Positions 55,031 through 64,000 are shown, counted from the stretch's first letter. The stretch is 64,000 bases of DNA from JAIOQA01 sp035493675 (GCA_035493675.1 DATJIA010000239.1:1-64000); one strand, 5' to 3'. The notes: a model not told the origin generated them from the sequence alone. Translations and numbers: made by a program.

Positions 55031-56560
55031 ATGCGCCTGAGACCCGCCTTCACCCCGCGCGACCGGCTCGAGCACCTGCTCGACTACGTTCGCCGCGCGT
55101 TCCGCTACTGGTGGGTGGCCGCGGGGCTGGTCGCTGTGGGCGGAGCGCTCAGCGTGCTCTACGCGCTCAAGGCGCCGCAGGTGTTCCAGTCACAGGCGGT
55201 GCTCGTGTACCAGCCGAAGATCAGCTCGATGGTCTTGTCGGGTCGCGAGCAGGAGACCGTGCAGCGCAACCTCGGCGACCGCTATCGCGAGCTCTTGCTG
55301 TCGCGCAAGAACCTCGCGTCGATCATCACCGATCCCAAGATCTCGCCGGCGCCGAACGCGAAGTCCGACGACAAGATCGAGGAGGCGATCGAGAGCCTGC
55401 GCCTCGCGATCCAGTTCGACTCGCGCGGCACCAACACGTTCCGCATCACGTACAGCGATCCCGACAAGAAGCGCGCGCAGCTCGTCGCCGCGAAGCTGAC
55501 CGACCTGCTGATCCAAGCGGAGACCGATCTCCGTCGAGCCGCGGCGCAGGCGACGCTCGATCTCGCGACCCAGCAGTACAAGACCGGCGAGGCGGAGCTC
55601 AACAAGCGCGAGAAGGACTACACCGAGTTCCTCGGCAAGCACCCCGAGTTCACGCAGGAGGATCAGCCGGGCGGCAGCGAAGGCGCGGCGATCCGGCAGA
55701 GCATGAAGGACAAGACCCAGCAGAAGGTCGGCAACCCGCGCCTGCTCGCGCTCGAGCGCCAGGCCGATCGCATCCGCGCGATCCTCGCCACGCCCGAGGG
55801 CATGGCGCCGCCGCCGCCGCCGACCCCGCTGCCGAAGGTGAAGACGCCGGAGCAGATCGCGGCGCAGCAACAGATCGACGAAGCGCAGCGCGAGCTCGCG
55901 CAGGCCAAGCGCCGCCTGGAAGACGCGCGGCAGAAGTTCACGGACAAGCACCCCGACGTGATCAAGGCGCAGGCCGAGGTCACCGACGCCGAGGATCGGC
56001 TGAAGCGCGCGATCAGCGCGATGCCCGCCGACATCGACGTCCCCGATCCGCTCCAGCGGGTCGGCACGGGCCCGATCGATCGCGACAAGCTCGCCAAGGA
56101 CCTCGCCGATCTCGACAAGCGGATCGAGGCCGAGAAGGCCCGCACCGCGGGCAGCGCGCCGACCACCGACGACGCCGGCAAGGCCGACGCGATCGTCACG
56201 CTCGAGACGCAGTACAAGGAGCTGCGCCGCCTCGTCGACGCCAAGCGCGCCGACGTGCAGGACCTCGCGACCGCGGTCTCGCGCGCCGAGCGCAGCTCGG
56301 AGCAGCAGGCGGCCGAGGACGACGCCAACCTCACCGTCGTCGATCCGGCGTACGAGCCGGTCTCGCCGCACGGCAAGGGCAAGAAGTTCATCGTGATGGT
56401 GGGGCTGGCGCTGTTCGGCGGGCTCGGCTGCGCGATGGCGCTCGGGCTCGCGATCCTCGACGATCGGCTCTATCGACGCGGCGACGTCGAGAAGCTGGAC
56501 CTGGCGCCCGTGCTCGCGGTCATCCCGCGTGCAAAGGCGCGGAGAGGACGACGCGCATGA
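55031..56560 (+). CDS. Wzz/GumC-like polysaccharide co-polymerase
   Basis: A 509-residue PCP-2a-type protein. TM1 is WWVAAGLVAVGGALSVLYAL (Wzz domain begins FQSQAVLVYQP), followed by long coiled coils (KRRLEDARQKF, AEVTDAEDRLKRA), a Pro-rich linker and TM2 (FIVMVGLALFGGLGCAMALGLAIL). The tail ends basic. ATGA overlap with the BY-kinase gene fits the split PCP/kinase organisation. Confidence 0.85.
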   Translation: MRLRPAFTPRDRLEHLLDYVRRAFRYWWVAAGLVAVGGALSVLYALKAPQVFQSQAVLVYQPKISSMVLSGREQETVQRNLGDRYRELLLSRKNLASIITDPKISPAPNAKSDDKIEEAIESLRLAIQFDSRGTNTFRITYSDPDKKRAQLVAAKLTDLLIQAETDLRRAAAQATLDLATQQYKTGEAELNKREKDYTEFLGKHPEFTQEDQPGGSEGAAIRQSMKDKTQQKVGNPRLLALERQADRIRAILATPEGMAPPPPPTPLPKVKTPEQIAAQQQIDEAQRELAQAKRRLEDARQKFTDKHPDVIKAQAEVTDAEDRLKRAISAMPADIDVPDPLQRVGTGPIDRDKLAKDLADLDKRIEAEKARTAGSAPTTDDAGKADAIVTLETQYKELRRLVDAKRADVQDLATAVSRAERSSEQQAAEDDANLTVVDPAYEPVSPHGKGKKFIVMVGLALFGGLGCAMALGLAILDDRLYRRGDVEKLDLAPVLAVIPRAKARRGRRA

Positions 56561-57465
56561 GCAAGCGAACCACGCGCTTCGGTGATCGTCCGCCCTCGCA
56601 GGGCGAGGCGCGCGGCGCGCCGCTGCCGCTGGTCACGCAGCCGATGGTGACCGTCGGCCCGAGCGGCGGCCTGTTGCCGATGTCCGAGAGCGATCACGGC
56701 GCGCCGACCCGCGTGCAGCCGGCGATGGAGCCACCCTCGACCGCGTTGCAGCCGGCGCGTCGCGAGCACGATCGTCCCGCGACGATCGATCGCACGCCGC
56801 CCGAGATCGGGCTCACGCAGCACGCGCTTCCGGAAGACGCGCCGCACGATCCGCGCCTGGTGCTGGTGAACGAGCCCGACAGCGAGCGCGCCGCGGCGTT
56901 CCGCGTCCTGCGCCACCACCTGCTCGAGTCGGGGCGGCCGCAGGTCGTGGTCGTGTCGTCACCGGTGCGCGGCGACGGCAAGACGACCACCGCGATCAAC
57001 CTCGCGCTCGCGCTCAGCGAATGCGGCCGCGCCAAGGTGCTGCTCGTCGAGACGCACCTGCGCCACCCGTCGCTCGCGCAGGCGTTCCGCTTCTCGCCGC
57101 CGTGGTGCTTCGCCGAGCAGCTCGCCGCGCATCGTCACCAACCGATGCTGCCGTGGGGCTTGATCGACATCCCGCAGCTGTGGCTGCACGTCGCCGCGGT
57201 CAACCCGCGCATCGAGCAAGATCAGCTGCTCGACGCGCCCGCGTTCGCGATCGCGATGGAGCGCCTGCGCCAAGGCGGCTACGACCACATCGTGATCGAC
57301 GCGCCGCCGGTCCTCGGCTCCGCCGACGTGAACCTCATGCAAGACGCCGCCGACGGCGTCGTGTTCAGCGTGCGCGGCCGGCAGTCGCGCGCGCGCGACC
57401 TCGCGAAGGCGGTCGATCAGCTGAGCCCCGCGAAGATCATCGGGACCGTCCTGCTCGAGGGCTGA
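56557..57465 (+). CDS. BY-kinase-like P-loop ATPase (CapB/Wzc cytoplasmic domain)
   Basis: A 302-residue ATPase. Walker A is RGDGKTTTAINLA (138-150), Walker A' is VLLVETHLRHP (Glu replaces the usual Asp) and Walker B is YDHIVIDAPPVL. Residues 1-100 are disordered and Pro/Glu-rich. There is no C-terminal Tyr cluster, so autophosphorylation of the Wzc type is doubtful. It is coupled to the PCP gene by ATGA and presumably drives the export machine. Confidence 0.8.
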   Translation: MSKRTTRFGDRPPSQGEARGAPLPLVTQPMVTVGPSGGLLPMSESDHGAPTRVQPAMEPPSTALQPARREHDRPATIDRTPPEIGLTQHALPEDAPHDPRLVLVNEPDSERAAAFRVLRHHLLESGRPQVVVVSSPVRGDGKTTTAINLALALSECGRAKVLLVETHLRHPSLAQAFRFSPPWCFAEQLAAHRHQPMLPWGLIDIPQLWLHVAAVNPRIEQDQLLDAPAFAIAMERLRQGGYDHIVIDAPPVLGSADVNLMQDAADGVVFSVRGRQSRARDLAKAVDQLSPAKIIGTVLLEG

Positions 57466-57468
57466 TCC

Positions 57469-58383
57469 TCAGCCGTCGGTGCCGTGCCCCTTCTTCGCCG
57501 GCAGCTCCTTCGCCGGCAGCTCCTTCGCCACCGCCACGCTGACGATCGGCGGCTCGTCGGCGAGCAGGTATTCGAGCGACGTGAGCGTCTGGGCCTTGAG
57601 CAGGTCGTACGCCATCGCGACCTGCTCCATCGTCTTCTTCTTCGCAGCGTGCTTCTTGCGCCGATCGAGCTGGTGCTGGACTTCCTCGACCGGCAGCTCG
57701 CGAAAGATGATCTCCGTCGAGGTGACGCGCACCTCCGCGTGATGATGCGAGGCCGCGGCCTTCAACGCGTCGAGGACCCCGCCGAGCGGCGCGAGCTCGA
57801 CGCCGAAGTTCACGTTCTGCCGGTACGGGAGGTCGTTCGCGTCGCTGAGGAACACGCACTCCGAAACGATCGACACCGTCGCGTTCCGCTCCTTCGCGAT
57901 GTCCTCCGGGTCGCGCGAGAACGTCCCGCGCTCGCCGTTCCACGACATCTGCGGGCTGGGCGGTGCGACCAGATAGGTGAACGGATCCACCGGGACCTTC
58001 GAGGCGTGGACGGAGTGCGTGAGCTGACACGAGAAGCCTCGTGTGACGCCGGGCGGCCCGACGACCGAGACGGTGAACTGCGGCGCGATCTCGCGCTGCG
58101 CGGTCTTGCCGTTCAAGACGTCGTCGAGCAGCCTCGCCAAGGCGTCGCCGCCCGCCGCGAGCGCGCCGGCCCAGTCCTCTCGGATGACGTGGCCGGCCAC
58201 GTCCGGAATCGCCGCGCGGATCTGATCGTAGTAGCTCCCGAGGTCGATCACGAACGAGATGTCCGGCGTGGTCGCGCTGACGGTGAGCTGGTTGGTTTGC
58301 TGACCGGCGCGCGACACGATCGCGCCCGGCGAGAACGTGCGGAAGGCGGTCTGAATCGCCGCCTCGTCGACAGTGAGTGCCAT
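57469..58383 (-). CDS. Unrecognised cytoplasmic protein
   Basis: A 304-residue protein without signal peptide or helices in the membrane. The C-terminus has a tandem ELPAK repeat and a basic HAAKKK patch. A GGGGG run sits 6 nt before the ATG at 58383 (MALTVDEAA), favouring it over the ATG two codons upstream. No motif recognised. It converges tightly with the BY-kinase gene. Confidence 0.55.
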   Translation of the reverse strand: MALTVDEAAIQTAFRTFSPGAIVSRAGQQTNQLTVSATTPDISFVIDLGSYYDQIRAAIPDVAGHVIREDWAGALAAGGDALARLLDDVLNGKTAQREIAPQFTVSVVGPPGVTRGFSCQLTHSVHASKVPVDPFTYLVAPPSPQMSWNGERGTFSRDPEDIAKERNATVSIVSECVFLSDANDLPYRQNVNFGVELAPLGGVLDALKAAASHHHAEVRVTSTEIIFRELPVEEVQHQLDRRKKHAAKKKTMEQVAMAYDLLKAQTLTSLEYLLADEPPIVSVAVAKELPAKELPAKKGHGTDG

Positions 58384-58443
58384 CTCCATCCCCCTGGTTG
58401 TCGGTCCGATACCAAGGGTCCCCCGCGGTGAGTGATTACTCCA

Positions 58444-58743
58444 TCACCCCGCTCGGGTGAGCGCGCGCAGCTTGATCGCCTGCTCGGGGCAGGCCTTCAC
58501 GCACTGCCCGCACGCGCGGCACTGATCGGCGCGCACCGCGTACGCGGTTTGTCGACGGTGCGCGACCGACTTCAGCTTCGCGAAGATCGAGAGCGCGGCG
58601 AAGTCTTGCTCCGAGATGCGAGTGACCTCGAAGACGTCATACGGGCAGACGCGCGTGCAGTCCTTCTTGCCCTCGCACTTCGCGTGATCGATCACGGGGA
58701 CGTACACGCCGGGCTCGGCGCGACACTCGTCGGTGGCTCCCAT
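58444..58743 (-). CDS. Ferredoxin with two 4Fe-4S motifs
   Basis: A 99-residue protein (start MGATDECRAEPG; 14 residues upstream are an in-frame alternative). The second cluster is classical CRACGQCVKACP. The first is CEGKKDCTRVCP, in which the spacing C-x5-C differs from C-x2-C, so a modified cluster is likely. Both followed by the usual Pro. Electron-transfer partner unknown. It ends 61 nt before the unknown gene on the same strand. Confidence 0.85.
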   Translation of the reverse strand: MGATDECRAEPGVYVPVIDHAKCEGKKDCTRVCPYDVFEVTRISEQDFAALSIFAKLKSVAHRRQTAYAVRADQCRACGQCVKACPEQAIKLRALTRAG

Positions 58744-58765
58744 GCAGACAGTGTAGCGATTCGTC

Positions 58766-60310
58766 TCAGTGAGGCTCGCGCGCACAGGCGAGCATCGCGT
58801 CGAGCAGCTCGTTGCGCGCGCGATCCCACGACGGCTCGTCGGTCGGCCACGCGCCCGGATCGCCCGGCGGTGAGTCGCCCAGCGCGGCTGGCACCACGCG
58901 GGCGGCGATCGCGTCGGCCTTGGCGCGGCCCGCGCACGCGGCGACCGCGTCGAGCATCGCGCGATCCTCGAGGCCGCGGCGCAACGCGGCCAAGCGCAGC
59001 GACGGCAGGCCCGGTGGATAGAACAAGACGCCGTCGAGGTTGCCGTGATCCTCGCCGTCGTCGAAGGTGACCGCGTCGGCGTCGTCGACGAACGGCATCT
59101 CGTCCTTCGACAGGCCGCGGCGCGCGGCGTTGTGACGATCGCGCCAGTACGCGACGTCCCAGATGTACCAGAGCGGCACGTCGTAGCGGAACGCGATCCA
59201 TCCCCACGTGCGCATCGCGACGCCGTCGGTGTCGGCGATCATCGCGCCCGCGCGCGGCGGCGCGCCGTTGTACGTCCAGCGTCGGTCGGGCGGTCCGTGT
59301 CCGGGCGCGCCCGGCGCGATGAAGACGTCGACGTCGTCGCCGTACATCCAGCTCGGCGCGTCGGTGACCGCGAGCCACACGCCGCCGCCCGCCTCGTGGA
59401 TCCAGCGCGCGAGCACGCGGACGCGCAGGCGATCGATCAGCGTGCGCGGCTCGTCGATCGGGATCGCGAACGGCTGCTGGTGCGTGCGCGCGGCCCACGC
59501 CGCCCACGCGCGCGCGTCGCGCTGGATCTCGTGCTTCGACGCAGGAAGCAGGACCGGCACGAAGCGCATGCCGGCGACCTGCGCCGCGCGCCGATCGGCG
59601 TCGTCGAGCGTGAGCTCGGGCGTCGCCGCCACGCCGAAGTCGCGGAACATCGCGACCGCGCGCGCCTCGTCGACCTTCGTGCGCTCGAGCTCGTGCGGGT
59701 TGTAGTAGCCCCACACGCGCGGCGCGTCGCTGATCGACGGCAGCGTCACCGGCACGACCTCGAGCGAGACGTCGTACGTGCGCGCGCCGATCCGGATCAT
59801 CCCGTGATGCGCGCCTGGCACCGCGTCGCTGGGGATCCCGACGTCGAACAAGACGTCGCGCCCTCCTTTGACGTCACCGCCGGAGCCGGGCACGAGCACG
59901 TCCGGATAGCTGCCCGCGCCCGTCGACGGTCCGTACATCTCCGTCGACGGCCGCACGACCTTCACGTCATCGACGCGCCACGCCTGCACGAGCATGTCGT
60001 CGATCGCGAGCGACATCCCCGCCTCTTCCGACGACGATCGCAGGACCTGCACGCCGAGCACCTCGCCGCGCGCGCCGCGCAACTTCACGAGCTTCCCGTC
60101 GAAGATCGCGCTCGCGCTCGGCAGCGGCGCGCTCGCGCGCACGCGCACCGACTCGCCCGTGATCTGCATCGGCGGTCCGGGCTCGACCCCGCCCTGACAA
60201 GCGGCGAGCGCGAGCGCGATCAGTCCGCGAGCAAGTCGGCCATCGTGACCATCTCGAAGCCCGCGCCTCGCAGGCCGGAGACGATCCGCGGCAACGCATC
60301 GAGCGTCCAC
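58766..60310 (-). CDS. DUF4091-domain exported lipoprotein
   Basis: A 514-residue lipoprotein as annotated. The signal region is RLARGLIALALAAC (lipobox with Cys36). No ATG, GTG or TTG lies close before it: the nearest in-frame start is GTG 60310, overlapping the deacetylase gene by 91 nt; a CTG at 60223 would give only 8 residues before the Cys. The C-terminal part LDGVLFYPPGLPSLRLAALRRGLEDRAML matches DUF4091. The central region resembles (beta/alpha)8 glycoside-hydrolase-like folds. Start uncertain. Confidence 0.65.
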   Translation of the reverse strand: MDARCVAADRLRPARRGLRDGHDGRLARGLIALALAACQGGVEPGPPMQITGESVRVRASAPLPSASAIFDGKLVKLRGARGEVLGVQVLRSSSEEAGMSLAIDDMLVQAWRVDDVKVVRPSTEMYGPSTGAGSYPDVLVPGSGGDVKGGRDVLFDVGIPSDAVPGAHHGMIRIGARTYDVSLEVVPVTLPSISDAPRVWGYYNPHELERTKVDEARAVAMFRDFGVAATPELTLDDADRRAAQVAGMRFVPVLLPASKHEIQRDARAWAAWAARTHQQPFAIPIDEPRTLIDRLRVRVLARWIHEAGGGVWLAVTDAPSWMYGDDVDVFIAPGAPGHGPPDRRWTYNGAPPRAGAMIADTDGVAMRTWGWIAFRYDVPLWYIWDVAYWRDRHNAARRGLSKDEMPFVDDADAVTFDDGEDHGNLDGVLFYPPGLPSLRLAALRRGLEDRAMLDAVAACAGRAKADAIAARVVPAALGDSPPGDPGAWPTDEPSWDRARNELLDAMLACAREPH

Positions 60311-60867
60311 TGCTGTCCCTCGTGGAGCAGGATCACCTCGCCGGGCACGACCTGCTCCGGCGCGCAGCGCGCGACCAGCTCGTCCGGGTTCCGGAGCTCG
60401 TAGTCGTGCGAGTCGAGCGACCACAGCGCAATCGTCGCACCGTGCGCGAGCAGTTGTCCCAGCACGCGGGCATCGACCTTGCCGTACGGCGGCCGCACCC
60501 ACGGACGCGCGGTCGGCTGCGGCCCGAGCACCGCGTCGGTGCGCTCGAGCTGATCGCGCAGCGCCGCCCACGACAGCGCGGGGAACCGCTGGTGATCGTA
60601 GCCGTGCGACGCGATCTGGTGGCCGCGCCGCACGTACTCGATCGCGAGATCCGGATAGCGCTCGCAGTGCTGGCCGAGGACGAAGAAGGTCGCCGGCACG
60701 TGCAGCTCGTCGAGCAGATCGAGGTAGCGCGGCGTCATCGGATCGGGGCCGTCGTCGAACGTCAGCGCGATCCGGCGCAGCGCCTGCGGGCCGCGGCGTA
60801 CCAAGCGTGAGCGCGGCAACGCGCCGTACACCGCTTCCTTGACGTAGCGTCGGGCGTTGGGGACCAC
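60220..60867 (-). CDS. Polysaccharide deacetylase (NodB-like)
   Basis: A 215-residue deacetylase. ALTFDDGPDPMT (Asp38, Asp39) holds the catalytic base and metal Asp, SHGYDHQRF is the metal His pair, WVRPPYGKVD and VILLHEG complete the NodB set. It removes N- or O-acetyl from polysaccharide. There is no signal peptide. GTG start, divergent from a glycosyltransferase gene by 56 nt. Confidence 0.85.
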   Translation of the reverse strand: MVPNARRYVKEAVYGALPRSRLVRRGPQALRRIALTFDDGPDPMTPRYLDLLDELHVPATFFVLGQHCERYPDLAIEYVRRGHQIASHGYDHQRFPALSWAALRDQLERTDAVLGPQPTARPWVRPPYGKVDARVLGQLLAHGATIALWSLDSHDYELRNPDELVARCAPEQVVPGEVILLHEGQQWTLDALPRIVSGLRGAGFEMVTMADLLAD

Positions 60868-60923
60868 GTAGATCGGGTAGCGGGTTTCTCGGACCTGCGC
60901 AAGTGCGCTAGGGTCTCCGCTCA

Positions 60924-62090
60924 GTGTCTCCGCCGGGCATCATCGCATTCGCCAAGGATTGGCACGAGGATCCCACCTCGAACCACCACGTCCTCCGCGA
61001 GCTCGCCCGCACGCGCCGCGTCCTCTGGCTCAACTCGGTCGCGACCCGCACGCCGAAGCTCACCTCCGGGCGCGACCTCGGCAAGATCCGCCGCAAGCTC
61101 GGTGAGTTCGCGCAGGGCCCGGTCAACGTCGAGAACGATCTGTGGGTGTTCTCGCCGCTCGTCCTACCGCTGCCGCACTCGGCGGCGGCGCGGCGCCTCA
61201 ACCGCGAGCTGCTCCGCGCCACGATCCGCACGCTCCGCTGGCGCCTCGGGATGCGCGACTTCCACCTGTGGACGTTCCTGCCGAACGTCGGCGACTACGT
61301 CGGCGCGCTCGGCGAGTCGTTCAGCGTCTATTACTGCGTCGACGAGTGGTCGATGTTCGGGTACCTCGATCGCGACGAGACCGTGCGCGCCGAGCGCACG
61401 CTGCTCGACAAGGTCGACTGCGTGTTCGCGATCAACCACGCGCTCGCCGACGCGAAGCGCGCGATCAACGCCGAGACCCACGTGTCGCCGCACGGGGTCG
61501 ATCACGCGTTGTTCGCGGGGGCGCTCGATTCCACGACCCGCGTGCCCGACGACCTCGCTGCGCTCCCGCGCCCCGTGATCGGTTTCTACGGCACGCTGCG
61601 CGACTGGGTCGATCTCGACCTGATCGCCGCGATCGCGAAGGCGCGCCCGCGCTGGAGCATCGCCTTGATCGGCCAAGCCCTCGACGACGTTGGGCCGGTG
61701 CGCGACCTGCCCAACGTGCACCTGCTCGGCCGCAAGCCCCACGAGACCTTGCCCGCTTATTGCAAAGGCTTCGACGTGGGGTTGATCCCGTATCGCATCG
61801 ACGAGCGCATGACGTTCGTGAACCCGATCAAGCTGCGCGAATATCTTTCGGCCGGAGTCCCGGTCGTTTCGACCCGCGTCCCCGAGGTGGAGCGGTACGC
61901 TCACCTCGCGCAGATCGCGGACGACGCAGAGGGGTTCGTCGACGCGATCGAGCACGCGCTCGCCACCGATTCACCCGAGCTCCGCAAGAAACGCAGCGAC
62001 GCGATGGCCGCCGAGACGTGGCCCGCCCGCGTCGCCGACGTCGCACGCACGATCGATCACGTAGCTTCGCGAAAACGAGAGGCCTCATGA
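60924..62090 (+). CDS. Glycosyltransferase family 1-like
   Basis: A 388-residue GT-B-like protein. VIGFYGTLRDWVDLDLI, NVHLLGRKPHETLPAY and FVNPIKLREYLSAGVPVVSTRVPEV give the donor-site pattern. IIAFAKDWHEDPTSNHHVLRELAR resembles TuaH-type N-termini. GTG start; ATGA overlap with the next gene. Likely EPS assembly. Confidence 0.8.
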   Translation: MSPPGIIAFAKDWHEDPTSNHHVLRELARTRRVLWLNSVATRTPKLTSGRDLGKIRRKLGEFAQGPVNVENDLWVFSPLVLPLPHSAAARRLNRELLRATIRTLRWRLGMRDFHLWTFLPNVGDYVGALGESFSVYYCVDEWSMFGYLDRDETVRAERTLLDKVDCVFAINHALADAKRAINAETHVSPHGVDHALFAGALDSTTRVPDDLAALPRPVIGFYGTLRDWVDLDLIAAIAKARPRWSIALIGQALDDVGPVRDLPNVHLLGRKPHETLPAYCKGFDVGLIPYRIDERMTFVNPIKLREYLSAGVPVVSTRVPEVERYAHLAQIADDAEGFVDAIEHALATDSPELRKKRSDAMAAETWPARVADVARTIDHVASRKREAS

Positions 62091-64000
62091 GCAACGCACG
62101 CTTCCGCGCCGGCATGGTGGGCGCGGGAAACATCGCCGAGTTCCACATCTACGCCGTCAAGGCGGTGCCCGAGCTCGTCGAGCTGGTCGGCGTCACCGAC
62201 CTCGATCCGGCGCGCGCGCAAGCGACCGCCGAGAAGCACGGCACCAAGGCGTTCAAGTCGCTCGACGAGCTCGTCGCCGCCGGCGCCAACGTGATCCACG
62301 TGCTGACGCCGCCGCACGCGCACGTGCCGGTCGCGCTCGCCGCGCTCGAGAAGGGCTGCCACGTGGTGATCGAGAAGCCGATCGCCGAGGACGAAGCCGA
62401 GGGCAAGAAGGTCGCGGAGCTCGCCAAGAAGAAGGGGCTCGTCGCGACGGTGAATCATTCGCTCCTCTACGACCCGCAGGTGAAGAAGGCGCTCGACGCC
62501 GTGCGCAGCGGCGCGCTCGGCCAGGTCGTGTCGGTCGACATCTTGCGCGGCAGCGAGTACCCGCCGTACGAAGGCGGGCCGCTGCCGCCGTGGTACCGCA
62601 GCGCGGGCTATCCGTTCCGCGATCTCGGCATCCACTGCCTGTACTTGATCCAAGAGCTGCTCGGACCGATCGAGGAGATCGAGGCCGATTGGCGCTCGCT
62701 CGGCGGCGACCCCAACCTCGCGTACGACGAGTGGCGCGCGCTCGTGCGCTGCAAGCGCGGGCTCGGTCAGTTCCAGCTGACGTGGAACGTCAAGCCGATG
62801 CAGTCGCAGATGATCATCCACGGCACCAAGGGCGTGCTGCGCGTCGATCTGTTCGCGATGTTCAGCGGCAAGCGCGCGTCGACGCCGCTGCCGAAGGCGG
62901 CCGAGCGCTTGATCAACGCGTTCGCCGACTCGATCCAGCCGCTGATCGACGTGCCGGTCAACGTCTTCAAGTTCGTGAAGAAGGAGATCCAGGCCTATCA
63001 GGGCCTGCGCGATCTGATCGCGGACTTCTATCGCCGGCTCGATCGCGGCGAGGCGCCGCCGGTCTCGGCGGAAGACGCGATCGCGATCATCCCGTTCGTC
63101 GAGCAGGTCGCGCGCGGCGCCGAGGCCGATCACGAGGCTCAGCTCGCGCGGTTCAAGACCGGCGACACCATCCCTTATGTGGTGACGGGCGCGAGCGGGT
63201 TCCTCGGCCGCGTGACCGTGCAGCGCTTGCTCGATCAGGGCAAGAAGGTGCGCGTGTTCGTGCGCCGCATCCCGGAGCGGCCGCTGCCGAACGTCGAGTA
63301 CGTCTTCGGCAACCTGGGCGATCCGGCGGCGGTCGATCGCGCGATCAAGGGCGCGGAGACCGTGATCCACGTCGGCGCGTCGATGAAGGGCGGCTGGCCG
63401 GAGCACCTGGGCGGCACCGTCGTCGGCACGCAGAACGTGATCGACGCGTGCAAGAAGCACAAGGTGAAGCAGCTCGTGCACATCTCGTCGATGTCGGTGG
63501 TCGACTGGGCCGGGCACTCGGGCAACGGCACGGTCGACGAGAACGCGAACCTCGAGCCGCGCGCCGACGAGCGCGGCGCGTACACGCGCGCGAAGCTCGA
63601 GGCCGAGCAGAAGGTGGTCGAGGCCGCGAAGGCCGGCCTGCCGTGCGTGATCCTGCGCCCCGGCCAGATCTTCGGCGGCGGCATCCCGCTCGTGAACGGC
63701 GCGGTCGCGCGCCGCGCCGGCGGCCGCTGGCTCGTGCTCGGCGACGGCAAGCTCGAGCTGCCGCTGGTCTACATCGACGACGTCGTCGACGCGATCATGG
63801 CGTCGATCGACAAGCAGCTCACGCACGGCGAGGTCATCCAGATCATCGACGGCGAGCACCTGACGCAGACCGACGTGCTCCAGCTCGCGGGCGGCGGCGC
63901 CAAGGTCGTGAAGGTGCCGCGCCCGATCGTCTTCGCGCTCGGCAAGCTCAGCGAGTACCCGCTGAACGCGCTCGGGCGCCCGTCGCCGATCGCCAAGTAC
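62087..64000 (+). CDS. Gfo/Idh/MocA oxidoreductase fused to extended SDR (3'-truncated by window)
   Basis: The frame is open to the window end (638 codons seen). Residues 1-345 are Gfo/Idh/MocA: GMVGAGNIAEFH nucleotide loop, VIEKPI (the EKP motif), DLGIHCLYLI. From about residue 363 an NAD-dependent epimerase begins: VVTGASGFLGRVTVQ, HISSMSVVDWAG, GAYTRAKLEAE (YxxxK) and RPGQIFGG. No stop separates them, so this is a true two-domain fusion, probably processing a nucleotide sugar in two steps. It is coupled to the glycosyltransferase by ATGA. Confidence 0.85.
   Translation, partial: MSNARFRAGMVGAGNIAEFHIYAVKAVPELVELVGVTDLDPARAQATAEKHGTKAFKSLDELVAAGANVIHVLTPPHAHVPVALAALEKGCHVVIEKPIAEDEAEGKKVAELAKKKGLVATVNHSLLYDPQVKKALDAVRSGALGQVVSVDILRGSEYPPYEGGPLPPWYRSAGYPFRDLGIHCLYLIQELLGPIEEIEADWRSLGGDPNLAYDEWRALVRCKRGLGQFQLTWNVKPMQSQMIIHGTKGVLRVDLFAMFSGKRASTPLPKAAERLINAFADSIQPLIDVPVNVFKFVKKEIQAYQGLRDLIADFYRRLDRGEAPPVSAEDAIAIIPFVEQVARGAEADHEAQLARFKTGDTIPYVVTGASGFLGRVTVQRLLDQGKKVRVFVRRIPERPLPNVEYVFGNLGDPAAVDRAIKGAETVIHVGASMKGGWPEHLGGTVVGTQNVIDACKKHKVKQLVHISSMSVVDWAGHSGNGTVDENANLEPRADERGAYTRAKLEAEQKVVEAAKAGLPCVILRPGQIFGGGIPLVNGAVARRAGGRWLVLGDGKLELPLVYIDDVVDAIMASIDKQLTHGEVIQIIDGEHLTQTDVLQLAGGGAKVVKVPRPIVFALGKLSEYPLNALGRPSPIAKY

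Overview
The window is GC-rich DNA (by eye around 70 %), densely packed with about 64 protein genes and no rRNA, tRNA or CRISPR array that I could find. The gene content points to a Myxococcota-type (deltaproteobacterial) genome. It has eukaryote-like Ser/Thr kinases with PEGA or PAS tails, several SpoIIE-type phosphatases, Asp/Ala-rich (DAxxDA) and Cys-rich surface lipoproteins, TPR proteins with Pro-rich linkers, and a minor-pilin/PilY1 operon. This taxonomic call is inference from content, not from a marker gene. Start/stop overlaps of the GTGA/ATGA type are the rule, so many runs of genes are probably co-transcribed.

Layout. 1-10.6 kb: a 5'-truncated surface protein, DUF2252 plus two MBL-fold genes on the minus strand, a diheme cytochrome-like lipoprotein, PanE-like and SDR oxidoreductases, an isocitrate/isopropylmalate dehydrogenase-family gene, then a REP-associated (Y1/RAYT) transposase beside a large 59-nt-arm inverted repeat. 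10.6-17.5 kb: TPR protein, acetyltransferase, DedA, thioredoxin, YciA-like thioesterase, and a minus-strand operon of Ser/Thr kinase, TPR protein and lipoprotein. 17.9-24.8 kb: two tandem SpoIIE phosphatases, an AT-rich promoter and a HipBA-type toxin-antitoxin pair, an unknown membrane protein and a DMT transporter. 24.9-27.2 kb: two exported proteins, EXORDIUM-like and sedolisin-like, with a good terminator. 27.2-34.6 kb: a minus-strand block including a Crp/Fnr regulator plus RIC (FeS repair) pair behind an FNR-like box, an M50 protease, EttA, and small membrane proteins. 34.7-43.9 kb: a lipoprotein, twin palindromes, a DNase-I-like phosphohydrolase, a membrane SpoIIE protein divergent from a Ser/Thr kinase, and an active/inactive M16 peptidase pair. 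43.9-50.5 kb: a minor-pilin and PilY1-like operon. 50.6-64 kb: an exopolysaccharide locus (OPX lipoprotein, initiating sugar transferase, two Wzz-like PCPs, BY-kinase-like ATPase, two glycosyltransferases, polysaccharide deacetylase, DUF4091 lipoprotein) that also carries an anti-sigma-type ATPase/STAS pair. It ends in a Gfo/Idh/MocA-SDR fusion cut by the window edge.

How they work together. Signalling by phosphorylation recurs: two kinase genes each stand back-to-back with SpoIIE phosphatase genes, and a partner-switch pair sits inside the polysaccharide locus. Surface biology (type IV pilus tip proteins, exopolysaccharide, exported protease and EXO protein) fits a gliding or predatory social bacterium. 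The most unusual sequence-level structures are a dispersed GC-rich repeat, present in convergent 3' ends and spliced in frame into a pilin leader; the 206-bp palindrome next to the RAYT; the AT-rich hip promoter with symmetrical operators; and the twin 24-nt palindromes at 35.3-35.4 kb. I did not find a clearly undescribed multi-gene system.
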